Assembly (NCBI GenBank): GCA_051657905.1 | Contig: JBOFLO010000061.1 | Span: forward strand, 1 to 8,596 | DNA from: JBOFLO01 sp051657905 | GTDB lineage: Bacteria > Patescibacteriota > Gracilibacteria > UBA1369 | Direction: 5' to 3' | DNA: 8,596 bases | Shown: in pieces, positions 1-5,732 of the stretch | Layout of the letters: every line of letters starts with the position of its first letter | Position numbering within the stretch: the first letter of the stretch is position 1 | The notes under the pieces: generated by a model | The model's input: only the letters and a program-made list of their open reading frames with translations | The model's database searches: none | Told to the model about the DNA's origin: nothing | Program-made: the position numbers and the translations under genes

Positions 1-301
1 TTTTGGTGGAGAGGTGATGCATCCAGGTGGAGGCAGTGGCGCCGAGGATGAGGGTGTGATCGGAGAAGGAGATAGGGAAAACTTGTTGAGGGGTGGCTTT
101 AGGGCAAATTTGGACGAGCATTTTTCTGACTTCATGGCAGATTTTGATACCGATGAATTGCTTTTGAATTCCTAATTTTTGGGCGGCCACTTCTAAAAGC
201 GTCTGAAAATCTGAGTTTTGAGTTTCACGAGTTTGTTTATACTCTGAAGAATTGTCAGGTTGAGGTGGATAATATTTTTTGCCGGAAAAATTATAACTCA
301 T
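1..301 (-). CDS. DUF721/DciA-like protein, N-terminal part (runs off window)
   Basis: About 100 residues are visible, starting with ATG at 301-299. The pattern resembles DUF721/DciA-like proteins: a polar N-terminus, a helix near residues 35-47, and a late strand-turn-helix segment of the type 'hTLilGATASTWMHHL' near 82-97. In that family this segment normally reads as a beta-strand followed by 'sxxWaxeL'. DciA proteins help load the replicative helicase in bacteria lacking DnaC; many DUF721 members are uncharacterised. The start lies one base after the glycosyltransferase stop (TAA-T-ATG), so the two are probably translationally coupled. No Shine-Dalgarno is visible. The carboxyl end is outside the window, and the family call rests on pattern only. 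Confidence 0.55.
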   Translation of the reverse strand, partial: MSYNFSGKKYYPPQPDNSSEYKQTRETQNSDFQTLLEVAAQKLGIQKQFIGIKICHEVRKMLVQICPKATPQQVFPISFSDHTLILGATASTWMHHLSTK

Positions 302-302
302 A

Positions 303-1451
303 TTATTTGTGCTGAATTTTTTTGGCGGGCTTGGCGACGGCTAATAAATCCAAATAAATTTGATAGGTCTGTTCGGACATTTTATGCCAAGAGAAATTTT
401 TGACGTGGCGGCTGCCGGTGGAGACTAAATGCTCGTAGAGGGCTTTGTCGGTGAGTAGCTTTTCGATTTTTTCGGCCATGTCGGCTGGGCTGTGCGGGTT
501 GAAGTAAACCGCGTTGTCTCCACATACTTCGGGGATGGAAGAATTATCGGAAGCTGCTACCGGCGTGTGGCATTGCATGGCTTCGAGAGGGGGCAGACCG
601 AAACCTTCGTAGAATGAAGGGAAGGTGTAGATTTTGGCGGCGTTTAATAAATGAATGAGTTCTTTTTCGGAAACTAATCCGGTAAAAATAATTTGATTGT
701 CCTTTAAATAGTCATTGGCGAGTTTGAGAATTTCTTCGGCGTAAATGGTGTCGTTTTTTCCGGTGATAACTAATTGAATATCATGGTTTTTATGGAGGAT
801 TTTGAAAGCTTCAATTAAACCTTTGAGATTTTTGTGGTCGCGCCAAACGCCAGTGTAGAGCAAGAATGGTTTGGTGATTTTATATTTTAATAAAGTTGGG
901 CGAATGATTTCGGGTGAGTTGATGGGTTTAAATTCGGGATTTACGCCTTCATAAATAACATCTATTTTAGATGATTTGGTGCTGAGAATTTTTTGTAAAT
1001 CATGGGAAGTGCTTTGAGAAACGGCTATTACTTTGCCGGCTTTTTTAACTGTGGATTTGATGGTGAGATTGTAGGCGAGGCGATGCAGGAAAGAAGTCAT
1101 TTTTTTGCCCGGGTAGAAATGCAAAGTCAGATCGTGGATGGTGACGAGGGAGGGGCGATGGTAAAAAATCGGGGCGTTGAAATGAGTGAAATGCATCAAG
1201 TCCAATTGATGGGAGTTGAGGATTTTGAGGAATTTGGTCTGTTCGGACAGAGAATAGTGTTTGGCCTCAACCAACACTTTATGAAAAAGTGGATTCTTGG
1301 CTTTGAATTCGTCAAATTGCGGGCGATTGAAAAAAAGATAATAGTGATTTTTTTTATCTATATGCTGAAGATGTTCGACTAATTCGAAAACGTAACGTCC
1401 GATACCGGTGAATTGAGAGGAGTACATTCTGCAATCGATGCCTATTTTCAT
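303..1451 (-). CDS. GT4-family glycosyltransferase
   Basis: A 382-residue retaining glycosyltransferase with GT-B fold, likely transferring a sugar from an NDP-sugar onto a surface glycan or lipid-linked acceptor on the cytoplasmic side of the membrane. The N-terminus has the typical GT4 start 'MKIGIDCR' followed by 'TGIGRYVFELVEHL' (residues 15-28). 'TIHDLT' lies near 104-109 and 'VSQSTSHDL' near 144-152. The C-terminal domain has 'YTGVWRDHKNLKGLIEAF' (199-216), 'VITGKND' (228-234) and the EX7E signature E282-E290 in 'YEGFGLPPLEAM'. An in-frame upstream start at 1553 would add 34 residues translated from an RNA terminator; I chose 1451 because the family motif begins exactly there. The acceptor and donor cannot be read from sequence. 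The divergent flippase at 2707 suits a glycan-export neighbourhood. Confidence 0.92.
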   Translation of the reverse strand: MKIGIDCRMYSSQFTGIGRYVFELVEHLQHIDKKNHYYLFFNRPQFDEFKAKNPLFHKVLVEAKHYSLSEQTKFLKILNSHQLDLMHFTHFNAPIFYHRPSLVTIHDLTLHFYPGKKMTSFLHRLAYNLTIKSTVKKAGKVIAVSQSTSHDLQKILSTKSSKIDVIYEGVNPEFKPINSPEIIRPTLLKYKITKPFLLYTGVWRDHKNLKGLIEAFKILHKNHDIQLVITGKNDTIYAEEILKLANDYLKDNQIIFTGLVSEKELIHLLNAAKIYTFPSFYEGFGLPPLEAMQCHTPVAASDNSSIPEVCGDNAVYFNPHSPADMAEKIEKLLTDKALYEHLVSTGSRHVKNFSWHKMSEQTYQIYLDLLAVAKPAKKIQHK

Positions 1452-1464
1452 AAATTCTGCGGCA

Positions 1465-1470
1465 AATATA
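1465..1470 (-). promoter_or_regulatory. Candidate -10 box for the glycosyltransferase
   Basis: On the minus strand TATATT lies 13 bases before the ATG at 1451. That predicts a transcript with only about 7 untranslated bases. No good -35 box is seen 16-18 bases upstream (AAACTG at 17), so this is a weak call. It matters because the preceding RNA locus ends in a strong terminator, so the gene probably needs its own promoter. Confidence 0.3.
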
Positions 1471-1531
1471 TGTGATGGAAACAATTGCAGTTTAGCGTCT
1501 GAATCACTATTTAAAAAGTGAAAAAGAAAGA

Positions 1532-1596
1532 CCCCCCCAACCAGGTGCAGCACTATTGCGGGGGGGGCAACGTGCAGATCGTCCTGGTCGGGGGGG
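1532..1596 (-). terminator. Intrinsic terminator of the structured RNA
   Basis: On the minus strand C7 (1596-1590) pairs with G7 (1538-1532). After one mismatch, ACCAGG-type bases (1588-1583 with 1545-1540) continue the stem. An inner arm has GCAC/GTGC (1575-1572 with 1553-1550) and TTGC/GCAA (1570-1567 with 1559-1556) around a loop of seven C residues. The stem is followed directly by TCTTTCTTTTT (1531-1521), a convincing T-tract on this strand only, which fixes the direction of transcription. Confidence 0.85.
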
Positions 1597-1681
1597 AGAG
1601 TTGAGCGTCGCGGTCATCGATCCGAAAGGAATTACCTGAGCCTTAGCGCAGGGAGTACCTACATGGATGACGTCCGTCTAA

Positions 1682-1714
1682 CTATTGAGGGGGAGTGGGG
1701 GGAAAACTCAATAG
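1682..1714 (-). other. C-rich-loop hairpin inside the structured RNA
   Basis: A perfect 8-bp inverted repeat, CTATTGAG/CTCAATAG, encloses a 17-nt loop. On the transcribed strand that loop is four T followed by C6, AC, T and C4. CGTC/GACG (1718-1715 with 1678-1675) could extend the stem past a 3-nt bulge, but this competes with the longer 8-bp helix that uses 1722-1715. No T-tract follows, so it is not a terminator. Confidence 0.7.
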
Positions 1715-1786
1715 GACGCTCATTATTTGCGTAAGATTTCCATCACTTAGCCAAAAGGCCAGAAGGAGAAAATCTCAACTGGCTCG

Positions 1787-1816
1787 ATAGTACACCCTGA
1801 TAAATTAATAAGTCAA
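1787..1816 (-). promoter_or_regulatory. Sigma70-type promoter of the structured RNA
   Basis: TTGACT (1816-1811), an 18-base spacer and TACTAT (1792-1787) on the minus strand. It sits 17 bases after the stop of the upstream gene, and the predicted start falls at about 1780, right at the first hairpin of the RNA. Five of six bases match the consensus at -35 and four or five at -10. Confidence 0.65.
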
Positions 1817-1832
1817 TAGGAACGCAAATTAA

Positions 1833-2486
1833 TTAGGAAGTGCGCTGAGGGAGATTTTTTAAATTGGAAATTTCTTCAAAAAGTACATCGACATCCTGAA
1901 GAGATTTAAATATGGATGTGGTAATTAGCTCTGGCTCTGAAATTGTTTCGGTATGATCAATCAGGCGATGTCGGCGGAAATTTTTAACTAATTGATGAAC
2001 ATTATATACGGTGCTTAATTCGCAGAGCTGTTCAGATGAAAGTTGCTCCAGCATTTCCGGATCAAGAAATTGATCAGCTTGGGCCTGACAAATTAAAATA
2101 CTTAAAAGCAATTCTGATTTGGCAGTATTTAAAAATTCAGATTGCTTGTACGCTTCTGGTGAAGAATCACTTAGGTTAATAAAAACTATGGCGCGAAAAA
2201 TATTTAGGTATTTTTTACCAATAGCCATGCGACTAGCGGAACTTCTTAAATCAGGATCGCTGTCGATGATGGGGGCTGCTTTTTGAAAATTGGACTCGCT
2301 GACTTGAGCGGCATGAAAAGCGTATTTTTCTAATAATTGCATCAATGCCGAGTGCTGATCTGATGGCAATAGGCGGCGGTTGATGGCCAGTTCGTAAATT
2401 AATTCGCTGATACTGCTGGTGATTAAGTAGAGGTGGAATTTCTTGTAAATATTCGTGGATAGCCAGGCTGGAAAATTGACGATCAA
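1833..2486 (-). CDS. Unrecognised helical protein, C-terminal part of a probably frameshifted gene
   Basis: 217 residues are open from an ATG at 2486. The first 20 or so residues (W, N, F-rich) look like out-of-frame translation. From about 'SISELIYELAINRRLL' onward the protein reads as a regular mostly alpha-helical, soluble, Glu/Leu/Ser-rich chain with no membrane segment or signal peptide. It recalls HEAT/TPR-like solenoids in spacing, for example 'SALMQLLEKYAFHAAQ', 'NTAKSELLLSILICQAQ' and 'EMLEQLSSEQLCELS', but no family is recognised. The more natural N-terminus is in another frame (2589 onward), joined by skipping one base. The stop TAA is followed 17 bases later by the promoter of the structured RNA. 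No function is proposed. Confidence 0.6.
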   Translation of the reverse strand: MIVNFPAWLSTNIYKKFHLYLITSSISELIYELAINRRLLPSDQHSALMQLLEKYAFHAAQVSESNFQKAAPIIDSDPDLRSSASRMAIGKKYLNIFRAIVFINLSDSSPEAYKQSEFLNTAKSELLLSILICQAQADQFLDPEMLEQLSSEQLCELSTVYNVHQLVKNFRRHRLIDHTETISEPELITTSIFKSLQDVDVLFEEISNLKNLPQRTS

Positions 2487-2589
2487 ACAATTGATTAAGA
2501 AATTCGGCGGTTTCGATATTTTTGGGAAGAGTGAGTGAATCGTAAGAATATTCGCTGCTGATTTCGGGAGGTATGCTGGAGTTGCTCAT
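2251..2589 (-). CDS. N-terminal fragment of the same unrecognised gene (frame 1)
   Basis: This frame starts with ATG at 2589, 27 bases after a good promoter. It opens with a polar region and then 'NIETAEFLNQLFDRQFSSLAIHEYLQ', which looks like genuine helical protein. After roughly residue 60 (about base 2410) it becomes Arg/Pro/His-rich and unnatural, while the frame one base further along becomes the better-looking one. The likely true product is residues 1 to about 55 of this frame joined to the 217-residue frame, giving about 250 residues. A single extra base (real mutation or sequencing error) between about 2480 and 2400 would explain it. Programmed +1 shifting is possible but no clear slippery site is seen. 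The last half of this interval should not be trusted as protein. Confidence 0.5.
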   Translation of the reverse strand: MSNSSIPPEISSEYSYDSLTLPKNIETAEFLNQLFDRQFSSLAIHEYLQEIPPLLNHQQYQRINLRTGHQPPPIAIRSALGIDAIIRKIRFSCRSSQRVQFSKSSPHHRQRS

Positions 2590-2616
2590 GGTGAAATATT
2601 TGTGTGTAAGTCAGTA

Positions 2617-2645
2617 ATTTAAATATGAGAAAGACGGTTTGTCAA
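2617..2645 (-). promoter_or_regulatory. Promoter of the frameshifted gene
   Basis: On the minus strand TTGACA (2645-2640) matches the -35 consensus perfectly, followed by a 17-base spacer and TTAAAT (2622-2617). The predicted start is near 2610, leaving a leader of about 20 bases without a Shine-Dalgarno. It lies in the 117-base divergent gap before the flippase gene and supports 2589 as the authentic start. No equally good promoter for the flippase was found in the same gap. Confidence 0.6.
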
Positions 2646-2706
2646 TGTGAAGAAAGGGGGTTGGAAGTATTTTAGAGTTAAAATTGGCGGGAAATAAATA
2701 ATCTGA

Positions 2707-4404
2707 ATGACTGCAGCAATAAAAATTGAAGGCAATAATAAAGGGGCGGGGAAATCACAGACGGGTGTGGCGAGAAAAATTCTTTTGAATACGGCTACGC
2801 AAGTGATAGCGAAATTGATTATTGGTTTGTTTTCGGTGGTGATTTTGAAATTGTTGACTACTTATTTGGGAAAAAGTGGTTATGGATTCTATAAATCTAT
2901 TTTTGAATTTTTAGCGTTTTTTGCGATTGTGGCGGACTTGGGTTTGTATACGATTGGCGTGAGGGAGATGAGTCGGGATCCGTCGCAAGAGGGTAAAGTG
3001 CTGGGGAATTTGATGACGATTCGGACGGCGATGATTATTTTGATTGGTGGAGTGGCTGTGGCGGCGAGCTTTTTGGTGGGGGAATTTCAGGGGAGTATTG
3101 CGCCGATTGCGGTGGGGGTGGCGGCTTTGGCTACGGTGTTTGCGATTTTGACTGGGACTGTTTCCACGGCGTTGCAGGTACATTTGAAAATGGAGTGGAA
3201 TTCGCTTGGTTCAGTGCTTGGGAAATTAGTGACTTTAGGTTGGATGCTGTTTGTGATTTTATATTGGTTTCCGCATAATTGTTCTTCGGATTTGGTGCAA
3301 TTTTTAAGTGGCAGTGGAGCATGCAGTATTTCCAATGAAGCGTTTTTACAATTGATTGCGGCTGGGTTGCTTGGGAATATTGTGATGTTTTTAGTGACGT
3401 TTTATTTCACTAATAAATTGGTGAAAGTTTCTTATCGTTTTGATTTAGATTTTATTCGTGAGGTGATTTGGAAAGCTTTGCCTTACGGATTGGCATTAGT
3501 TTTAAATCAAATTTATTTCAGAATTGGTTCGATGGTTTTGTTGAATACTATGGGCAGTGATGCAGTGGCTATTTATTCCGCGCCATTAACGATTTTGGAA
3601 GCGGCAGGAATTATTCCATTGTATTTTATGAATGCGATTTTGCCGTTTTTAACTCGTACTATTAAAGATGGAAAAGGTGAACATAAAAGAATTATCCAAT
3701 TGTCTTTTGATTTCTTAATGATGAGTGCCTTGCCGATTGTAGCGGGGACTTTGGCGCTGGCTTATCAAATGATTTTCATTATTGCTACGCCGGAATTTTT
3801 GAGTAATACGGCGATTGGATTTTATGGATCGGATATTGTTTTACAGATTTTGATTATTGCTTTGTTCTTTAGTTTTTTGAATGGGCTGTTTGGATATATT
3901 TTAATTGCTTCGGATCATCAGGATACTTTGTTGCCGAGAAATTTTATCGGTGCGATTGTGACGGTGGTTTTAACTTTGGTGTTGGTGCCGCATCTGGGAG
4001 AACGTGGGGCGGCGATTGCCAATGTGGTTACGGAATTTTATATTTTTGCGGCGTCGTTTTTGTTAGCGAAAAAGTTTGTGGATTTCAAAATTGATTTGTC
4101 GAGATTTTGGAAAATGCTTTTGAGTACGGTGGTGATGGGGGCGGCGGTTTGGTATTTGAAAGATATTTCTTTTTATTGGTTTGGATTGGGAAATAAAAAT
4201 GTGGCGCTGTTGATTCCGTTGGGTGGCGTTATTTATGTGGTGATGTTGTTATTGACTGGGGCTTTGACTAAGGAAATGATTGATATGATTAAGAAAAGGA
4301 AAGTGGTGCAAGCTACTGCTACCAGTGAAGCGGGGCCGGGTGGGGCGGGGAATACTGGTGGGGCGGCGGAGAGTGCGGGGGCGGGGATTGAGGATTCGGA
4401 GTAA
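2707..4404 (+). CDS. Polysaccharide flippase, Wzx/MATE-like (MOP superfamily)
   Basis: A 565-residue multi-pass membrane protein likely to flip lipid-linked sugars or export glycan across the cytoplasmic membrane. Residues 20-60 carry the family-typical opening, an amphipathic start, then 'IAKLIIGLFSVVILKLLTTYLG' and 'GYGFYKSIFEFLAFFAIVADLGL' (58-80), the usual Wzx 'G..G.y.....f......i...G' pattern. About 12 to 14 hydrophobic segments follow, including the repeat-like second half ('PLTILEAAGIIPLYFMNAILPFLTR'). It is longer than the usual 420-500. Part of the excess is a loop near 188-212 with two cysteines (C192, C206), and part is a soluble Gly/Ala/Ser/Glu tail over the last 30 residues. No Shine-Dalgarno is seen before the ATG. 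The substrate cannot be read; the divergent GT4 gene supports a surface-glycan role. Confidence 0.85.
   Translation: MTAAIKIEGNNKGAGKSQTGVARKILLNTATQVIAKLIIGLFSVVILKLLTTYLGKSGYGFYKSIFEFLAFFAIVADLGLYTIGVREMSRDPSQEGKVLGNLMTIRTAMIILIGGVAVAASFLVGEFQGSIAPIAVGVAALATVFAILTGTVSTALQVHLKMEWNSLGSVLGKLVTLGWMLFVILYWFPHNCSSDLVQFLSGSGACSISNEAFLQLIAAGLLGNIVMFLVTFYFTNKLVKVSYRFDLDFIREVIWKALPYGLALVLNQIYFRIGSMVLLNTMGSDAVAIYSAPLTILEAAGIIPLYFMNAILPFLTRTIKDGKGEHKRIIQLSFDFLMMSALPIVAGTLALAYQMIFIIATPEFLSNTAIGFYGSDIVLQILIIALFFSFLNGLFGYILIASDHQDTLLPRNFIGAIVTVVLTLVLVPHLGERGAAIANVVTEFYIFAASFLLAKKFVDFKIDLSRFWKMLLSTVVMGAAVWYLKDISFYWFGLGNKNVALLIPLGGVIYVVMLLLTGALTKEMIDMIKKRKVVQATATSEAGPGGAGNTGGAAESAGAGIEDSE
4332..4350 (+). 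other. G-quadruplex-type motif at the end of the flippase gene
   Basis: Four G-runs of 4, 3, 4 and 4 bases are separated by CC, T and C on the coding strand, with more G-runs up to 4386. They encode the Gly/Ala tail. Spacing satisfies the classical G3+N1-7 rule, so folding in DNA or mRNA is possible. A simple low-complexity coding repeat is the plain alternative. Confidence 0.5.
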
Positions 4405-4416
4405 ATTTAATATAAA
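4388..4416 (+). promoter_or_regulatory. Promoter of the phosphodiesterase-BolA-Grx genes
   Basis: TTGAGG (4388-4393), a 17-base spacer and TATAAA (4411-4416), lying across the flippase stop codon. The predicted start near 4423 leaves about 7 untranslated bases before the ATG at 4430, so the transcript would be nearly leaderless. The 13-base distance from the -10 box to the ATG equals that seen for the glycosyltransferase. Confidence 0.55.
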
Positions 4417-4429
4417 TTTTTAGTAGTGA

Positions 4430-5176
4430 ATGAAAGACGTTAAGCATTTTAAAACTAATACCATTATTGGTCATAGAGGATGTGATAGTGCCGGACAAGA
4501 GAATACTGTGGCGGCTTTTTTGAAGGCGGTGGAGTTGGGGGCGGAATGGGTGGAGATGGACATTAGGAAAACGCGTGATGGAGTTTTGATTGTCTGGCAT
4601 GATATTGATGTGGCAGGGTTGCGCGTGCGGGGAACTTTATTGGAAGAATTGAAAGAGATGACGGAGAGTGAGGAGATGATTTTAGAGACATTGGAAGAAG
4701 TTCTGAAAGCTTTGGAAGGGAAAGTGAAATTGGATATTGAATTGAAGGAAAGTGGTTATGAGAGTGAGGTGGTGGATTTGGTTTTGAAATATTTTACGCC
4801 GATGGAATTTTTGGTGAAAAGTTTTTTGGATGAAAGTGTGATGGTGGTGAAAAGTGGATATCCGGCGGTGAAGGCAGGGCTATTGTTAGGCCAAAGGAGA
4901 AGGGGTGATGAATCATTGAAAACTTATTTGAAAAGAAGATGGAGTGAATTTTTTCCGTGGAAAAGAGCTGAGAAATGTGCGGCGGATTTTTTGGGAGTGC
5001 ATTGGGGATTGTGTAAATTTGGTTTGCATAAAAAGGCGGCACGGAAAGGTTATGCTGTGCAGGTTTGGACATTAAATTCTGCTAAAAGAATTAAAGAATT
5101 TATGTTAAGTTATGCGGTAAGCGGGATTGTCACTGACAAACCGGAGTTAGCATTAAAAATCCGTAAAGATTTATAA
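4430..5176 (+). CDS. Glycerophosphodiester phosphodiesterase (GDPD family)
   Basis: A 248-residue TIM-barrel enzyme that splits glycerophosphodiesters into glycerol-3-phosphate and an alcohol. The catalytic residues of the family are visible: H15-R16 in 'IIGHRG', the E24-N25-T26 motif, metal ligands E42 and D44 in 'WVEMDIRKTRDG', H57 in 'VWHD', and E104/K106 in 'KLDIELK'. The closing strand 'VQVWTLN...GIVTDKPELAL' near 218-243 is also typical. Length is normal for the bacterial cytosolic (UgpQ-like) branch and there is no signal peptide, so it probably acts in the cytoplasm on lipid breakdown products. It has its own promoter after the flippase and is followed by BolA after one base (TAA-T-ATG). 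The exact substrate is not determinable. Confidence 0.93.
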   Translation: MKDVKHFKTNTIIGHRGCDSAGQENTVAAFLKAVELGAEWVEMDIRKTRDGVLIVWHDIDVAGLRVRGTLLEELKEMTESEEMILETLEEVLKALEGKVKLDIELKESGYESEVVDLVLKYFTPMEFLVKSFLDESVMVVKSGYPAVKAGLLLGQRRRGDESLKTYLKRRWSEFFPWKRAEKCAADFLGVHWGLCKFGLHKKAARKGYAVQVWTLNSAKRIKEFMLSYAVSGIVTDKPELALKIRKDL

Positions 5177-5177
5177 T

Positions 5178-5402
5178 ATGAATTTGGAAGAAGAAGTAAA
5201 AAATAGATTGGAAAAATCATTGGAGGAGGCGCAGGTGATGATTGAATTTGCTGATGGACATCATATGACTGTAGAAATTATTTCCAAGAGTTTTGCGGGA
5301 ATTGGATTAATTGATCAACATAAATTGGTTTACGCGGCGCTGGGAGATTTGATAAAAGATGGATATTTGCATGCATTAAAACTTAAAACTAAAGCGGCAT
5401 GA
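5178..5402 (+). CDS. BolA family protein
   Basis: A 74-residue single-domain BolA protein close to family minimum length. Features are D26-G27 followed by 'HHMTVEIISKSFAG' (a beta-strand pair with conserved F39-x-G41), 'DQHKLVYAAL' (46-55), and the near-invariant histidine H65 in 'GYLHALKLKT', the residue used by BolA proteins to bind the shared [2Fe-2S] cluster with a glutaredoxin. The residues between 28 and 48 carry additional histidines (H28, H29, H48). The stop TGA overlaps the next gene's ATG (ATGA), tightly coupling translation to the glutaredoxin. By family knowledge it probably forms an Fe-S heterodimer with that partner for cluster trafficking or iron sensing. Whether it is closer to BolA or IbaG/YrbA is unclear. 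Confidence 0.92.
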   Translation: MNLEEEVKNRLEKSLEEAQVMIEFADGHHMTVEIISKSFAGIGLIDQHKLVYAALGDLIKDGYLHALKLKTKAA

Positions 5403-5710
5403 GTGAAATTGATCACAAAAAAAGAATTGAAGATTTGATTAATGGAAATAGAGTTTTTGTATTTATGAAAGGTAGTGGCGATGCGCCAGCTTGTAGATTT
5501 TCGGCGCAGGTGGTGGAGCTGCTTAAAGAATACAAAGTTCAATTTGGTTATTTTAATGTTTTTGATGATGGTGAAATTCGCGAGGCAATTAAGGATTATA
5601 CCGGTTGGCCGACAATACCGCAGGTGTTTGTGGAGGGTAAATTTATTGGTGGGGCGGATATTTTACAAGAACTGCATGACGGTGGTGAGTTAAAAGTTAT
5701 ACTTGGATAA
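5399..5710 (+). CDS. Monothiol glutaredoxin (Grx4/GrxD-like) with CRFS active site
   Basis: A 103-residue thioredoxin-fold protein of the monothiol glutaredoxin family, which carries glutathione-ligated [2Fe-2S] clusters. Family marks in order: K24 in 'FVFMKGS', active-site C32 in 'PACRFS', 'GYFNVFDD' (50-57), 'WPTIPQVFVEGKFIGGADI' (70-88) with cis-Pro P74 and the glutathione-binding GGxD. The usual site is CGFS; here the second residue is Arg33 (codon AGA). The bulky charged side chain next to the catalytic cysteine could change glutathione or cluster binding. Replacements at this position are known in a few eukaryotic homologues (CKFS in Plasmodium, from memory). It overlaps BolA by 4 bases and is short of the C-terminal tail of E. 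coli GrxD. Confidence 0.93.
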   Translation: MSEIDHKKRIEDLINGNRVFVFMKGSGDAPACRFSAQVVELLKEYKVQFGYFNVFDDGEIREAIKDYTGWPTIPQVFVEGKFIGGADILQELHDGGELKVILG

Positions 5711-5732
5711 TATTTTTTAATAAGTCGGATTT

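Larger units (their letters stand above)
1521..1781 (-). ncRNA. Structured non-coding RNA of about 260 nt, unrecognised family
   Basis: An independent RNA gene is inferred between two minus-strand genes. It has a sigma70-like promoter (1816-1787) and ends in a strong stem plus T-tract. Exact complementary segments predict a compact fold: a 5' hairpin GCCAG/CTGGC (1783-1779 with 1762-1758) enclosing GAGA/TCTC; an 8-bp long-range helix TGAGCGTC/GACGCTCA (1722-1715 with 1609-1602); inside it an 8-bp hairpin CTATTGAG/CTCAATAG with a C-rich 17-nt loop, and a 6-bp helix GTCATC/GATGAC (1671-1666 with 1618-1613) enclosing CCTG/CAGG and TCC/GGA hairpins. The terminator follows at once. I do not see RNase P conserved region I, a tmRNA acceptor end or ORF, or the SRP GGAAG loop, and no open frame of note runs through it. 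Base composition differs from the neighbours, with C5, C6, C7 and C8 runs. Its function is unknown. The 5' end is set from the promoter and is good to a few bases. Confidence 0.72.

Noticed and set aside
1002..1382. Plus-strand open frame opposite the glycosyltransferase
   Set aside because: It is antisense to a well-supported enzyme and its product has no family-like pattern.
1452..1553. 34-residue N-terminal extension of the glycosyltransferase
   Set aside because: It begins inside the RNA terminator stem, and the family-typical start 'MKIGIDCR' is at 1451.
1746..1760. 15-base stretch GGCCTTTTGGCTAAG identical to my recollection of the 5' region of eukaryotic U2 snRNA
   Set aside because: All surrounding genes are bacterial and nothing else of U2 is present; a GC/TTTT mini-hairpin easily arises by chance.
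1521..1781. RNase P RNA, tmRNA or SRP RNA
   Set aside because: RNase P conserved regions, a tRNA-like acceptor end with tag reading frame, and the SRP GGAAG loop are all missing by eye.
1521..1781. Group I intron (plus strand shows a CCTGAGCC segment like element Q)
   Set aside because: The matching R element does not follow in the right order, and the terminator T-tract places the transcript on the other strand.
2911..3335. Minus-strand open frames opposite the flippase
   Set aside because: His/Arg/Asn-rich or Pro/Thr-rich translations typical of antisense frames; the plus strand encodes clear membrane spans.
4319..4600. Pro/His-rich minus-strand open frame across the flippase end
   Set aside because: It is the reverse reading of the G-rich Gly/Ala tail and of the phosphodiesterase active-site region.
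5399..5402. TGA read as glycine (Gracilibacteria-type code)
   Set aside because: BolA ends at its natural family length at this TGA, and no other gene here has an in-frame TGA.
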